From positions 2,232,001 to 2,296,000 of the forward strand of contig NZ_CP151650.1 in assembly GCF_038397775.1 (NCBI RefSeq): 64,000 nt of DNA, written 5' to 3'. The translations under genes were made by a program, and so were the position numbers. The notes under the pieces were generated by a model. It saw only the letters and a list, made by a program, of their open reading frames with translations, searched no databases and had not been told where the DNA came from. Source of the stretch: Pseudomonas sp. RC10 (lineage in GTDB: Bacteria; Pseudomonadota; Gammaproteobacteria; Pseudomonadales; Pseudomonadaceae). Shown here in pieces: positions 42,523 through 56,140 of this stretch; the first letter of the stretch is position 1, and every line of letters starts with the position of its first letter.

Positions 42523-42599
42523 GGGGTAAACCTCGTCGCTTGGTCTTGTGGGTCTAGAGGTGAAGCTCGTTGCTCTGTCAGCGCCTGAGGTTTCTTCAA

Positions 42600-42810
42600 G
42601 GCGCACTTTTGGGTGCTCACGAAATCGGAAAGCATGCGTTGCAATCGGGGTGTTTGTTCGCGATCACGGTAGTGAGGCGATGAAACGGCCTTTTGGGCTT
42701 AAAAGATGCGAATCGGCTCGATCTTGTTGAGTTCAGGCGCGATTCTGCTGCGTTCTGCAAAACCTTCTTTTCTGCGGGAGCGAGGCCATCATGCCTCGGC
42801 TTTTTTTCGT
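42600..42810 (+). ncRNA. Putative small RNA upstream of aceA
   Basis: A rho-independent terminator on the + strand (42781-42807) lies in a 480-bp region with no + strand gene, which implies a short + strand transcript divergent from aceA. The 5' end is unknown, and I see no convincing -35/-10 pair. The bounds given are only the likely range. No known sRNA is recognised. Confidence 0.35.
42781..42807 (+). terminator. Orphan + strand rho-independent terminator
   Basis: CGAGGC-CATCAT-GCCTCG followed by C and seven T residues. The T tract is on the + strand only, yet no + strand gene precedes it between aceA and the next gene. Confidence 0.8.
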
Positions 42811-42822
42811 CGTCAAACGTTT

Positions 42823-42848
42823 TGTAGTGATATTTTTAGCTCACTACA
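42823..42848. promoter_or_regulatory. Inverted repeat TGTAGTGA-N10-TCACTACA
   Basis: Perfect 8-bp arms at 42823-42830 and 42841-42848, just past the orphan terminator. It shares the TGTAGTG half-site with a second repeat 124 bp away, which suggests a pair of operators for one regulator or paired structured elements. The function is unknown. Confidence 0.45.
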
Positions 42849-42946
42849 TCTTTCGTCTAATACGACTCATCAGTCAGTTTCGGGCTCGGAGGTGCTGGTA
42901 CGGGGGAGTCGGCGGGAATACTGGGTGGTCACGGGAAACAGGCGAG

Positions 42947-42972
42947 ATGTAGTGCTCTGAATGGCACTACAT
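42947..42972. promoter_or_regulatory. Inverted repeat ATGTAGTGC-N8-GCACTACAT
   Basis: Perfect 9-bp arms at 42947-42955 and 42964-42972, 33 bp beyond the stop of the secretin-N gene. As a hairpin it lacks a T tract on either strand, so it is not a good terminator. Confidence 0.45.
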
Positions 42973-43004
42973 ATTGAGGGATGGGAGGGTGTCTCAGGAG
43001 GGGC

Positions 43005-43793
43005 TCAGTCGAGGCTGTCGACCTTCACGCGCAGGGTCATGTCGTCGCGGCCCTGGGTCGAATAGCGGCGGGTGACGCCCTGCTCGTCGGCGCGGGACTG
43101 GTCGCTGACCCCGGCGAGCGTGATCCATTCGCCCAATCGCCCGCTGACTTGCGTGTCTGTGCTCTGCACCTTGATCGCGTCGGCCTGTTGCTGGCTCATG
43201 CGGTCGTTGTTGGTGCTGATGTTCAGGTGAACGATGTCGCCAGTAATCGTGGCTGTCACGTAGAAGCCGCGGGTGACGTTGCGGTATTGGGTGTTGGTCT
43301 GTGCATAGCCGTATGAGTCGGTCTGCACATTGGTGATCGGAATGCTCTGACCAACCTGGATCAGTGCCGGGGTGCCTTCATTGGCCTGCACCTGTTGCAC
43401 GCCGCCGTCACGACTGGCAGTGCCGTAATTAATGATCCGGGTTTTGCCGTCGGCACTGACGCGGCCATTTTGTGAGCGCACGGTGCCGTTGACCGAATAG
43501 CCCTGGTCGTTCTGGACGGTGTTGTCGCTGGTGTCGACGCTGATCATCAGGCGTTTCGGCGCGGTGTCGAGCTGAGACAACAGGTCGCGCAGCTCGCCGA
43601 TTTTCGCCGGCTCGGCGTTGACGATCAGCTTATTGCCGTAGGCGTTCACGGTGCCTTCGTTGCCGAGAAAGGATTTCACGGTGGGCATCAGGTCGTCGCT
43701 GGTGCGGTAATTCAAGGGAATGACTTCGGTGGCGGCAACCGCCGTGAAGCTGCAAGCCAACAACACTGAAGCGAGCAGGGTGCGTAACGACAT
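43005..43793 (-). CDS. Secretin N-domain-containing periplasmic protein
   Basis: This 262-residue protein has a Sec signal peptide (MSLRTLLASVLLACSFTAVAA) followed by a secretin short N-domain (about residues 22-80: VIPLNYRTSDDLMPTVKSFL...NKLIVNAEPAKIGELRDLLSQLD). A beta-rich tail follows that resembles the start of a secretin core (VQVGQSIPIT-like), but no C-terminal pore domain is present. It is therefore not a functional secretin by itself; a soluble or accessory role is possible. It lies in the region between the GNAT gene and aceA where PAO1 has PA2633-like hypotheticals, as I remember. Confidence 0.8.
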   Translation of the reverse strand: MSLRTLLASVLLACSFTAVAATEVIPLNYRTSDDLMPTVKSFLGNEGTVNAYGNKLIVNAEPAKIGELRDLLSQLDTAPKRLMISVDTSDNTVQNDQGYSVNGTVRSQNGRVSADGKTRIINYGTASRDGGVQQVQANEGTPALIQVGQSIPITNVQTDSYGYAQTNTQYRNVTRGFYVTATITGDIVHLNISTNNDRMSQQQADAIKVQSTDTQVSGRLGEWITLAGVSDQSRADEQGVTRRYSTQGRDDMTLRVKVDSLD

Positions 43794-43962
43794 CGGTGTG
43801 ATCTCCGCGAAGGGGGCGCATCAAAGCGTTGAGTGTGCCAGTTTGTCGGCCTGGACACGGCCAAATTGAATCGCAGACAGCAGAACGCCCCGGCGTCCTG
43901 GTCTCAGCATAGTCAGCCAAGGCGAGGGCGGCGGGGCGTTCAGTGTGCGCGAGATCGCCGGT

Positions 43963-44388
43963 TTAGCGCGAGCTGCGCACCATGTCCACGTGAGGCAGAC
44001 CGGCTTCGAGGAACTCTTCACTCACCACAGTGAAGCCAAAACGCTCATAAAACGCCGTGGCGTACACTTGGGCGCTGAGTTTCTGCTCCTTGAGGTCGCG
44101 CTTTTCCGCTTCGGCAATGACGAAGTTGAGCAGCGCGTCGCCGACTTTCAGGCCACGCCAGTCTTTAAGGACCGACAGTCGCCCGATCTCGCCGTCTGGC
44201 AGCAGTCGGGCCGTGCCAATCGGGTAGTCGCCTTCCAGTGCCAGAAAATGCAGTGCGCCTGCGTCTTCGGCGTCCCACTCCAGTTCGGGCGGCACCGATT
44301 GCTCGGCGATGAACACAGCTTCACGAATACGCCGGATGTCGGCGTTGTCTTTCTGCCAGTCGGCTACCCGTACGTGGATCTTATTCAT
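43963..44388 (-). CDS. GNAT-family N-acetyltransferase
   Basis: This 141-residue protein has the GNAT acetyl-CoA-binding signature (GRLSVLKDWRGLKVGDALL, the R-G-x-x-V-G pyrophosphate loop) and motif B (YATAFYERFGFTVVSEEF). It resembles the ElaA/YjcF-type small acetyltransferases; the substrate is unknown. The start at 44388 overlaps the roxA stop by 8 bp, so it is the downstream gene of a roxA-GNAT pair. Confidence 0.87.
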   Translation of the reverse strand: MNKIHVRVADWQKDNADIRRIREAVFIAEQSVPPELEWDAEDAGALHFLALEGDYPIGTARLLPDGEIGRLSVLKDWRGLKVGDALLNFVIAEAEKRDLKEQKLSAQVYATAFYERFGFTVVSEEFLEAGLPHVDMVRSSR

Positions 44389-45547
44389 CAGCAAACCCCA
44401 GACTTCCTTGTTTGACCAGCTCACAGAGCAGGTTGCGACCATCGTCATCTGCCAGCCATTGGCCCAGATTGTCGATATGCAGTGCATCGGCCGAGCAGAC
44501 CAGTTTCAACAGCTCGCGCAGACGACCGGGCAGCAGACGGCTCTGGCCGCTGGCGAACAGCAGCAGGTCCTCGTCGACTTCGGACCACGCCAGGCGCGCG
44601 CTCGGGTTGCGAATCAGGATCGCGCCCTGTTCCATGCTGTCGAGCAGTTCAGCATCGTCCAGTTCCGGCCCGACCACCATTTCCGGGTAGCGTGGCTCGG
44701 TCATGAACTGGCCGAACCAGGTCAGCAGCAGGCGCTCGTCGCTCATGTGTTCGGCGAGCAGGGCCTTCAGGCGATCCAGCGCGTCGCGTTGAATTTCGTG
44801 CGGGTCGCTGACCGGTTGCGCGTCGGCGTCGGTGTAACGCTCTTCGTCCGACATGAACTGGCTGAGGAAGTCGGTGAAGTGGGTCAGCACTTCCGCCGCG
44901 CTCGGGGCGCGGAAGCCGACCGAATAGGTCAGGCAGTCGTCGACGGCAACGCCCCAGTGAGCCAGGCGTGGCGGCAGGTACAGCATGTCGCCCGGTTCCA
45001 GCGTCCATTCATCGGTGCCCTGGAAGTCGGCGAGGATGCGCAGGTCGGCATGCTCCAGCAGCGGACTGTCGGTGTCGCACATCTGGCCGATTTTCCAGTG
45101 CCGCTTGCCGTGGCCTTGCAGCAGGAATACGTCGTAATTGTCGAAGTGCGGGCCAACGCTGCCACCTGGCGCGGCGTAGCTGATCATCACGTCGTCAATG
45201 CGCCAGCTCGGCAGGAAGCGGAAGTTGTCCAGCAGCTCGCCCACTTCAGGCACGAATTGGTCGACGGCCTGAACCAGCAGGGTCCACTCGGTTTCCGGCA
45301 GCTTGCTGAACTCGTCTTCGGCAAACGGGCCGCGACGCAGTTCCCACGGACGCACGCCGTTTTCGATGATCAGGCGCGACTCGATCTCTTCTTCCAGGGC
45401 CAGGCCGGCCAGTTCGTCAGCGTCGATCGGGCTTTCGAAGTCCGGAATCGCCTGGCGGATCAGCAGGGGTTTTTTCTGCCAGTAATCGCGCAGGAACTCA
45501 CGCGCTGTAATGCCACCAAGCAGCTGAACAGGAATATCAGGATTCAT
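44381..45547 (-). CDS. roxA: 50S ribosomal protein L16 arginine hydroxylase (JmjC cupin)
   Basis: This 388-residue Fe(II)/2-oxoglutarate oxygenase matches the E. coli YcfD/RoxA family that hydroxylates Arg81 of L16. The metal triad is visible: H134 and D136 in GPHFDNYDVFLLQ, and H197 in LPPRLAHWG. The C-terminal part is the winged-helix/dimerisation region. The GNAT gene overlaps its end. The purB terminator lies upstream of its start. Confidence 0.93.
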   Translation of the reverse strand: MNPDIPVQLLGGITAREFLRDYWQKKPLLIRQAIPDFESPIDADELAGLALEEEIESRLIIENGVRPWELRRGPFAEDEFSKLPETEWTLLVQAVDQFVPEVGELLDNFRFLPSWRIDDVMISYAAPGGSVGPHFDNYDVFLLQGHGKRHWKIGQMCDTDSPLLEHADLRILADFQGTDEWTLEPGDMLYLPPRLAHWGVAVDDCLTYSVGFRAPSAAEVLTHFTDFLSQFMSDEERYTDADAQPVSDPHEIQRDALDRLKALLAEHMSDERLLLTWFGQFMTEPRYPEMVVGPELDDAELLDSMEQGAILIRNPSARLAWSEVDEDLLLFASGQSRLLPGRLRELLKLVCSADALHIDNLGQWLADDDGRNLLCELVKQGSLGFADE

Positions 45548-45586
45548 GTGTAACCTATTGAAAAAACGTGTTTTTCAGACTGGAAT

Positions 45587-45612
45587 AAAAACGCCCGGCT
45601 CAGCCGGGCGTT
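45587..45612 (-). terminator. Rho-independent terminator of purB
   Basis: On the minus strand, AACGCCCGGCTG / AGCCGGGCGTT forms the stem and a TTTTT tract follows. It lies 20 bp after the purB stop, between purB and roxA. Confidence 0.92.
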
Positions 45613-45631
45613 CAGAGCGTGTGCGGCTGGA

Positions 45632-47062
<1,431 letters not shown>

Positions 47063-47134
47063 TCAGCCGAGGCCGACTGACCGAGATGGATCGCGCCGTG
47101 TGTGTGTAACGGGCTATTTCCAGGTGCGCGGCGA

Positions 47135-47755
47135 TCAGCCGTGCATCAGCGGATACAGTTCTTTCAATAACTTGCGACGGCTGATGACCAGTTGCCAGCG
47201 GTGACCGCCCACTTGTCGCCAAAGCCGTGCGCAGCGAATCCCGGCCAGCAGCAGGGCGCGGATTTTCGAGGCGTTGTTGGGTTGTTGCAGGTTGCGCATG
47301 TCGCCGTGAACCTGAATCCGCTGGCGCAGGGTGCTCAGCGTGTCCTGATACAGCGCGCCGCTGGCGGCGATCACGTTCTCGTGAACGATGCCGAAATGCT
47401 CCACTTGCGACTGGATCTGAGGCAGGCGTTTGCCGATGATTTCCAGCATGTCGTCGCGCTTGGATAACTGACGTTCCAGGCCGAGCATCGCCAGCGCGTA
47501 ACGTAATGGCTCCCGTTGCAACGTGCCCGGGTCGCGTTCAAGAGCGCTGGCGAGGGCGCGATAACCTTCGCGCAGGTTCAGGTCGTCACCGCCGAACACG
47601 TCCAGTGTGTCCTTGGGGTCCATCACCAGCAGACCGCCCAGCAGGCAGCCGACGGCAGCTTCGCCGGCCTGGCCGGTCTTGGCGATGCGGTCCACCAGCA
47701 CCGCGGCCTGAAACACCCCGCCCAAGGCGAGGAGTTGCTCTTGAATCGGACTCAT
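47135..47755 (-). CDS. hflD: High-frequency lysogenisation protein HflD homologue
   Basis: This 206-residue, largely alpha-helical protein ([28 protein letters not shown] start) matches HflD, a membrane-peripheral protein first known from phage lambda lysogeny control and conserved beside mnmA (trmU). Its ATG overlaps the mnmA stop (ATGA), so translation is coupled. Confidence 0.94.
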   Translation of the reverse strand: MSPIQEQLLALGGVFQAAVLVDRIAKTGQAGEAAVGCLLGGLLVMDPKDTLDVFGGDDLNLREGYRALASALERDPGTLQREPLRYALAMLGLERQLSKRDDMLEIIGKRLPQIQSQVEHFGIVHENVIAASGALYQDTLSTLRQRIQVHGDMRNLQQPNNASKIRALLLAGIRCARLWRQVGGHRWQLVISRRKLLKELYPLMHG

Positions 47756-48885
47756 CAACGAGGGTCCTTGCTGTGCCAGGGTTCGGCGATTTCAATGACG
47801 CCACCGCCGAGGCAGATTTCGCCGTCGTAGAAGACCACGGACTGGCCCGGCGTCACGGCGCGTTGCGGCTCGTCGAACGTGGCGCGGTAGCCGGTGGCGG
47901 TGCGTTCCAGAGTGCAGTGTTGATCGCCCTGGCGGTAACGGACCTTGGCGGTTAACTGGCGTGGTGTGCTGAGGTCGATCGGGTTGACCCAGTAGATTTC
48001 CGAAGCGAGCAGGGCGCGGGAGAACAGCCAGGGGTGCTCGTTGCCCTGGCCGACGATCAACTCGTTGTTCACCAGGTCCTTTTCCAGCACATACCACGGT
48101 TCGTCGCCCGCATCTTTCAGGCCGCCGATGCCCAGGCCCTGACGCTGACCGATGGTGTGGTACATCAGGCCAGCGTGGCGCCCGATGACGTCGCCTTCGG
48201 TGGTCTTGATCTCGCCCGGTTGAGCGGGGAGGTACTGCTTGAGGAAGTCAGTGAAGCGGCGCTCGCCGATGAAGCAGATCCCGGTGGAATCCTTTTTCTT
48301 GGCGGTGGCCAGTTCGTACTTCTCGGCGATGGCACGGACTTCCGGCTTTTCCAGTTCGCCGACGGGGAACAGGGTCTTGGCGATCTGCTCGCCCGCGACG
48401 GCGTGCAGGAAGTAGCTCTGGTCCTTGTTAGGGTCCAAGCCCTTGAGCAGCTCGGTGCGCGCATCGATGTCGCGACGCCGCACGTAGTGTCCGGTGGCGA
48501 TCAGGTCGGCGCCGAGCATGAAGGCGTAATCGAGAAACGCTTTGAACTTGATCTCGCGGTTGCACAGGATGTCCGGGTTCGGCGTGCGACCGGCCTTGTA
48601 CTCTTCAAGGAAGTGCTCGAAGACGTTATCCCAGTACTCGGCGGCGAAGTTCACCGTGTGCAGCTTGATACCGATTCGGTCGCACACGGCCTGGGCGTCC
48701 GCGAGGTCGTCCATGGCGGTGCAGTATTCCGTTCCGTCGTCTTCTTCCCAGTTCTTCATGAACAGGCCTTCCACCTGATACCCCTGCTCCATGAGCAGAA
48801 GGGCGGAGACCGAAGAATCCACGCCGCCGGACATGCCGACAATGACGCGCTTCTTTTCTGTATTGGAAAAGGCTGAATCAGACAT
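47755..48885 (-). CDS. mnmA: tRNA-specific 2-thiouridylase MnmA
   Basis: This 376-residue ATP-dependent enzyme adds sulfur at U34 of Lys, Glu and Gln tRNAs. The PP-loop [15 protein letters not shown] is at about residues 17-31. The catalytic cysteines are in [11 protein letters not shown] and [12 protein letters not shown], and GHYVRR and DQSYFL follow family positions. It is the first gene of an mnmA-hflD pair; about 70 bp separate it from the Nudix gene. Confidence 0.97.
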   Translation of the reverse strand: MSDSAFSNTEKKRVIVGMSGGVDSSVSALLLMEQGYQVEGLFMKNWEEDDGTEYCTAMDDLADAQAVCDRIGIKLHTVNFAAEYWDNVFEHFLEEYKAGRTPNPDILCNREIKFKAFLDYAFMLGADLIATGHYVRRRDIDARTELLKGLDPNKDQSYFLHAVAGEQIAKTLFPVGELEKPEVRAIAEKYELATAKKKDSTGICFIGERRFTDFLKQYLPAQPGEIKTTEGDVIGRHAGLMYHTIGQRQGLGIGGLKDAGDEPWYVLEKDLVNNELIVGQGNEHPWLFSRALLASEIYWVNPIDLSTPRQLTAKVRYRQGDQHCTLERTATGYRATFDEPQRAVTPGQSVVFYDGEICLGGGVIEIAEPWHSKDPR

Positions 48886-48956
48886 AGGGGTTTCGATGGG
48901 TAGCTTGGAAAAGGACGCGATTCTAGCAGGGAGTCGGCGCCAAGGCTAAAAGCTAT

Positions 48957-49397
48957 TCAATTGCGCACAACATCGAGGCTGTGTAGGGGGCCTGCGAGGT
49001 AGTCGTCGACGCAGTCCAGCACCAGATGACTGCGCCAGCGGTCGGGCTGATGGGCCAGCTCGTCGCGGGTTAGCCAGGGCGCGCCGACAATGCCGGTGTC
49101 CAGCTCGCGCCCCGGATGATGCTTGATCGGTTTGGCGGCGAAGCACACGCGCTGGTAAGTCACGCCGTTGCTGGGGGCGGTGTACAGATAAATGCCGACC
49201 ACGCCGGTCAGCTCGACGTCCCAGCCGGTTTCTTCCAGGGTTTCGCGGATCGCAGCTTCACGCAGGGTTTCGTCCGGTTCCAGATGCCCGGCAGGTTGAT
49301 TGAGGACAAGCTTGTCGTTTTTCAGTTCTTCGACGAACAGGAAGCGGCCGTTGTCTTCGACGATGGTGGCGACAGTGATGTGGGGTTGCCAGGTCAT
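48957..49397 (-). CDS. Nudix hydrolase, NudJ-like
   Basis: This 146-residue protein has a perfect Nudix box: G37-x5-E43-x7-R51-E-x-x-E-E-x-G58-W (GHLEPDETLREAAIRETLEE). The remaining sequence (WQPHITVATIVEDNGRFLFVEE at the start) resembles NudJ, which hydrolyses nucleoside tri- and diphosphates and thiamine pyrimidine pyrophosphate. The substrate here is not proven. It directly precedes mnmA on the same strand, as in PAO1. Confidence 0.9.
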   Translation of the reverse strand: MTWQPHITVATIVEDNGRFLFVEELKNDKLVLNQPAGHLEPDETLREAAIRETLEETGWDVELTGVVGIYLYTAPSNGVTYQRVCFAAKPIKHHPGRELDTGIVGAPWLTRDELAHQPDRWRSHLVLDCVDDYLAGPLHSLDVVRN

Positions 49398-49452
49398 GTA
49401 AAGGGCTCTTTGAGGTGGGGCAGATGACCGATGGCAAGGAACTGCACATTCC

Positions 49453-49544
49453 CTGTGGGAGCGAATTCATTCGCGAAAAATATTACGGCCGATGGAGATT
49501 TATCGGCTAGTAACGCCTTTTCGCGAATGAATTCGCTCCCACAG
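49453..49544. repeat. REP doublet upstream of the Nudix gene
   Basis: CTGTGGGAGCGAATTCATTC and its inverted copy GAATGAATTCGCTCCCACAG flank about 45 bp. It lies in the 310-bp region between idh and the Nudix gene, beside the idh terminator; nothing else is visible there. Confidence 0.92.
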
Positions 49545-49633
49545 ATCGTGTTGCCAAGCCAAATGAGATGTTTGCTGCCATAAGCGGGTGCCGATGTGTG
49601 GCTGCGAACAGTGGATGACCTCTGTGTCGCCTG

Positions 49634-49666
49634 AAAAAGAAAACCCCGGCGCAGGGCCGGGGTTTT
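49634..49666 (-). terminator. Rho-independent terminator of idh
   Basis: On the minus strand, AACCCCGGCCC / GCGCCGGGGTT forms a GC-rich stem followed by TTTTCTTTTTC. It lies 40 bp after the idh stop. Confidence 0.9.
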
Positions 49667-49707
49667 CATGTTGCGTTCGACGGCATAAGCCGCCGATCCG
49701 GCAAGCC

Positions 49708-52497
<2,790 letters not shown>

Positions 52498-52498
52498 T

Positions 52499-52538
52499 AA
52501 AAAAACCGGTCAGCCCAATGAAAGGCTGGCCGGTTTTA
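52499..52538 (-). terminator. Terminator downstream of cspD
   Basis: AAACCGGTCAGCC and GGCTGGCCGGTTT form a 13-bp stem with one mismatch around CAATGAAA. On the minus strand it ends in a run of seven T residues, 25 bp after the cspD stop. The other strand has a shorter T tract. Confidence 0.88.
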
Positions 52539-52563
52539 GAGTCTCGCGCTTGAACGGTCCGGC

Positions 52564-52827
52564 TCAGGCGTGATCTTTGCTGTGTTCGTGTTGCGTGATA
52601 GGAGCGTGAACGGGATCTTTGGTCGCTGCGGCGCTGATCTCTACCGCGTGCAAACCTTTGGGGCCCTGGATGATCTCAAAGTTGACCGGCTGACCGGCCT
52701 TGAGCGTCTTGTAGCCGTCCATTTTGATCGCCGAGTAGTGGGCGAACAGGTCCTCGGACTTGCCGTCTTCAACGATGAAGCCATACCCCTTGGCGTTGTT
52801 AAACCACTTGACCTTACCGCTTAGCAT
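52564..52827 (-). CDS. cspD: Cold-shock-like protein CspD
   Basis: This 87-residue cold-shock-domain protein has the RNP1/RNP2 motifs KGYGFI and DLFAHYS. The start at 52827 (MLSGKVKWFNNAKGYGF) is the standard one. The C-terminal tail after about residue 68 is longer and more charged (His/Lys/Asp) than classic CspA, as expected for CspD, an inhibitor of replication linked to stationary phase. It is divergent from clpS, as in other gamma-proteobacteria where clpS-clpA neighbours cspD. Confidence 0.95.
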   Translation of the reverse strand: MLSGKVKWFNNAKGYGFIVEDGKSEDLFAHYSAIKMDGYKTLKAGQPVNFEIIQGPKGLHAVEISAAATKDPVHAPITQHEHSKDHA

Positions 52828-53049
52828 AGTCACATCCCTCTGCAAAGGACTCCGATGGGAGTATCATCACCTCTCATCCGCCGGACCTAAAAAATTTTGG
52901 TTGACTGCGCGGACCCTTTTTACCCAATGTGGGTTCTATTGTTTGTAACACCGATTAGCCGATAGTCAAGGTCATGTGGCGGTCCAATCGATAATGTGCA
53001 TGATCATGACCAATCTATTTAATTTCGTCCCCTACGAACGTCCTTTACC

Positions 53050-53412
53050 ATGCATGCAATGAGCAAGATTCGACTAACATTCAATCAGGATGACCCGCAG
53101 TCCCATGAGGACGAAGCGGCGGGCATCGCGGTGCAGGAAGCCAAGCCGACATTGCAGGTGCCACCGATGTACAAGGTGGTTTTGTTCAACGATGACTACA
53201 CCCCCATGGATTTCGTTGTTGAAGTGCTGGAGGTGTTCTTCAATCTGAATCGTGAGCTGGCGACCAAGGTCATGCTGGCCGTCCATACAGAGGGACGGGC
53301 GGTATGTGGATTGTTTACCCGCGACATCGCCGAGACCAAGGCAATGCAGGTCAACCAATACGCCAGGGAAAGCCAGCATCCGCTACTCTGTGAGATCGAG
53401 AAGGACGGTTAA
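53050..53412 (+). CDS. clpS: ATP-dependent Clp protease adaptor ClpS
   Basis: This 120-residue adaptor delivers N-degron substrates to ClpA. The conserved core [21 protein letters not shown], with the N-end-pocket residues in the NDDYTPMDF segment, is followed by [20 protein letters not shown]. An unstructured N-terminal extension precedes it. It sits 29 bp before clpA. The presence of bpt and aat 3 kb away completes the N-degron module. Confidence 0.96.
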   Translation: MHAMSKIRLTFNQDDPQSHEDEAAGIAVQEAKPTLQVPPMYKVVLFNDDYTPMDFVVEVLEVFFNLNRELATKVMLAVHTEGRAVCGLFTRDIAETKAMQVNQYARESQHPLLCEIEKDG

Positions 53413-53441
53413 CGCCGGACACTTGGGTAAGAGGTGAAGCT

Positions 53442-55712
53442 ATGTTAAACCGTGAGCTCGAAGTCACCCTCAATTTGGCTTTCAAGGAGGCCCGCTCCAA
53501 ACGTCATGAATTCATGACCGTCGAGCACCTTCTGCTGGCCCTATTGGACAATGAGGCTGCCGCCACTGTTCTCCGTGCCTGCGGCGCGAACCTCGACAAA
53601 CTCAAACACGACCTTCAGGAGTTCATCGACTCCACGACGCCGTTGATCCCCGTTCATGATGAGGATCGCGAGACGCAACCGACTTTGGGCTTCCAGCGTG
53701 TGCTTCAACGTGCGGTTTTCCATGTGCAGAGTTCCGGCAAGCGTGAAGTCACTGGCGCCAACGTGCTGGTGGCGATTTTCAGCGAGCAGGAAAGTCAGGC
53801 GGTGTTTCTGCTGAAACAGCAGAGCGTTGCCCGTATCGATGTCGTCAACTATATCGCTCATGGCATTTCCAAAGTGCCTGGGCATGGCGATCACTCTGAA
53901 GGTGAGCAAGATATGCAGGATGATGAGGGCGGTGAGTCTTCTTCTTCGGGCAATCCTCTGGATGCCTATGCCAGCAATCTGAATGAATTGGCCCGTCAAG
54001 GCCGCATCGATCCCCTTGTCGGCCGTGAGCTGGAAGTCGAGCGTGTTGCTCAGATTCTCGCGCGCCGTCGCAAGAACAACCCGTTGCTGGTCGGTGAGGC
54101 CGGTGTCGGCAAGACGGCCATCGCCGAAGGCCTGGCCAAGCGTATCGTTGACAATCAGGTGCCGGACCTGCTGGCCAACAGCGTCGTCTACTCCCTTGAT
54201 CTCGGCGCTCTCCTGGCCGGTACCAAATACCGTGGCGATTTCGAGAAGCGCTTCAAGGCGCTGCTCGGTGAGCTGAAAAAACGTCCGCATGCCATCCTGT
54301 TCATCGATGAAATCCACACCATCATTGGTGCCGGTGCTGCGTCGGGCGGCGTGATGGACGCCTCCAACCTGCTCAAGCCGCTGCTGTCTTCGGGTGATAT
54401 CCGTTGCATCGGTTCGACCACGTTCCAGGAATTCCGCGGCATCTTCGAAAAAGACCGTGCGCTTGCCCGTCGCTTCCAGAAAGTCGACGTCTCCGAGCCG
54501 TCGGTCGAAGACACCATCGGTATTCTGCGTGGCCTAAAAGGTCGTTTCGAGCAGCACCACAATATCGAATACAGCGACGAAGCTCTGCGCGCCGCTGCTG
54601 AACTGGCGTCGCGCTACATCAATGACCGTCACATGCCCGACAAGGCGATTGACGTCATCGACGAGGCGGGTGCCTATCAGCGTCTGCAGCCGGTCGAGTC
54701 TCGGGTCAAGCGCATCGAAGTGCCGCAGGTGGAAGACATCGTCGCGAAAATCGCGCGGATTCCGCCTAAGCACGTCAACAGCTCCGATAAGGAACTGCTG
54801 CGTAACCTCGAACGCGATCTGAAACTGACCGTCTTCGGTCAGGATGCAGCCATTGATTCGCTGTCCACGGCGATCAAGCTGTCCCGTGCCGGTCTCAAGT
54901 CGCCTGACAAGCCTGTCGGTTCGTTCCTGTTCGCAGGGCCGACCGGTGTGGGTAAAACCGAGGCGGCGCGTCAGCTGGCCAAGGCGTTGGGGATCGAGCT
55001 GGTTCGTTTCGACATGTCCGAGTACATGGAGCGCCATACCGTTTCGCGTCTGATCGGTGCGCCTCCGGGGTATGTCGGGTTCGATCAGGGTGGTTTGCTG
55101 ACCGAAGCCATCACCAAGCAGCCCCACTGTGTCTTGTTGCTCGATGAAATCGAGAAGGCGCACCCTGAAGTCTTCAACCTGCTGCTGCAGGTGATGGACC
55201 ACGGTACGCTGACTGACAACAACGGTCGCAAAGCGGACTTCCGCAACGTGATTGTGATCATGACTACCAACGCCGGTGCTGAAACCGCGGCGCGTGCTTC
55301 GATTGGCTTCACCCATCAGGATCACTCGTCTGATGCGATGGAAGTCATCAAGAAGAGCTTCACGCCGGAATTCCGCAACCGTCTAGACACCATCATCCAA
55401 TTTGGTCGCCTCAGCCATGAGGTCATCAAAAGCGTGGTGGACAAGTTCCTCACCGAACTTCAGGCGCAGCTGGAAGACAAGCGGGTTCTGCTGGAAGTCA
55501 CCGACGCTGCCAGAAGTTACCTGGCCGAAGGTGGCTACGACGCGGCAATGGGCGCTCGCCCAATGGCACGTCTGATTCAGGACAAGATCAAGCGTCCACT
55601 GGCCGAGGAAATCCTCTTCGGCGAGTTGTCCGAGCATGGCGGTGTGGTTCACATCGACTTCAAGGATGGCGAGATCACGTTCGACTACGAAACCACGGCG
55701 GAAATGGCCTGA
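53442..55712 (+). CDS. clpA: ATP-dependent Clp protease ATP-binding subunit ClpA
   Basis: This 756-residue AAA+ unfoldase has an N-terminal Clp-N domain (to about residue 150), Walker A1 [14 protein letters not shown] (about 221-228), Walker A2 [13 protein letters not shown] near residue 505, and an IGF-like loop near 620 (SIGFTHQ) that docks ClpP. AGAGG lies 7 bases before the ATG. It is transcribed with clpS and ends at a strong terminator. Confidence 0.97.
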   Translation: MLNRELEVTLNLAFKEARSKRHEFMTVEHLLLALLDNEAAATVLRACGANLDKLKHDLQEFIDSTTPLIPVHDEDRETQPTLGFQRVLQRAVFHVQSSGKREVTGANVLVAIFSEQESQAVFLLKQQSVARIDVVNYIAHGISKVPGHGDHSEGEQDMQDDEGGESSSSGNPLDAYASNLNELARQGRIDPLVGRELEVERVAQILARRRKNNPLLVGEAGVGKTAIAEGLAKRIVDNQVPDLLANSVVYSLDLGALLAGTKYRGDFEKRFKALLGELKKRPHAILFIDEIHTIIGAGAASGGVMDASNLLKPLLSSGDIRCIGSTTFQEFRGIFEKDRALARRFQKVDVSEPSVEDTIGILRGLKGRFEQHHNIEYSDEALRAAAELASRYINDRHMPDKAIDVIDEAGAYQRLQPVESRVKRIEVPQVEDIVAKIARIPPKHVNSSDKELLRNLERDLKLTVFGQDAAIDSLSTAIKLSRAGLKSPDKPVGSFLFAGPTGVGKTEAARQLAKALGIELVRFDMSEYMERHTVSRLIGAPPGYVGFDQGGLLTEAITKQPHCVLLLDEIEKAHPEVFNLLLQVMDHGTLTDNNGRKADFRNVIVIMTTNAGAETAARASIGFTHQDHSSDAMEVIKKSFTPEFRNRLDTIIQFGRLSHEVIKSVVDKFLTELQAQLEDKRVLLEVTDAARSYLAEGGYDAAMGARPMARLIQDKIKRPLAEEILFGELSEHGGVVHIDFKDGEITFDYETTAEMA

Positions 55713-55730
55713 CGTTCAACCGCTGCACAG

Positions 55731-55759
55731 CAAAAAGGCGCCGATTGGCGCCTTTTTGC
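55731..55759 (+). terminator. Terminator of clpA
   Basis: AAAAAGGCGCC-GATT-GGCGCCTTTTT, a perfect self-complementary stem with A/T tracts on both sides, 18 bp after the clpA stop. It can work in both directions. Confidence 0.94.
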
Positions 55760-55778
55760 TGTCTTGAGTCGCACCAAC

Positions 55779-55810
55779 AAAAACGCCCGGTCATAAGCCG
55801 GGCGTTTTTG
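55779..55810 (-). terminator. Terminator of infA
   Basis: AAAAACGCCCGG-TCATAAG-CCGGGCGTTTTT, 10 bp beyond the infA stop on the minus strand. With the clpA terminator it separates the convergent clpA and infA units. Confidence 0.93.
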
Positions 55811-55820
55811 TGTGGACCTG

Positions 55821-56039
55821 TTAGCGGGCGCGGTAGGTGATGCGCCCTTTGCTCAGGTCATACGGCGTCAGTTCAACGCGGACCTTGTCGCCGGTCAGAA
55901 TACGAATGTAGTTCTTGCGCATCTTGCCGGAGATGTGCGCGGTTACGACGTGCCCATTTTCCAACTCCACACGGAACATGGTGTTGGGCAGGGTGTCGAC
56001 GACAGTGCCTTCCATTTCGAAGCTGTCTTCTTTCGACAT
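55821..56039 (-). CDS. infA: Translation initiation factor IF-1
   Basis: This 72-residue S1/OB-fold protein has exactly the usual size. The sequence [20 protein letters not shown] at the start and [16 protein letters not shown] in the middle are highly conserved. The start at 56039 is the family start; the longer frame is not. It lies downstream of bpt on the same strand after about 100 bp, and its own terminator follows. Confidence 0.97.
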
Positions 56040-56140
56040 GCAGTAAAGCCCTCGGTATCCAATGAATGGCCCGGTGCAAACGGCAGCCAGGCAAAAGCGG
56101 GCTGCATTGTGCCCGAAAAGTGAGGGGCAAGCCAAGGGAT

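Noticed and set aside
42858..42869. TAATACGACTCA, a match to the first 12 bases of the phage T7 promoter
   Set aside because: The remaining consensus (CTATAG) is absent and no phage polymerase gene is present; chance match.
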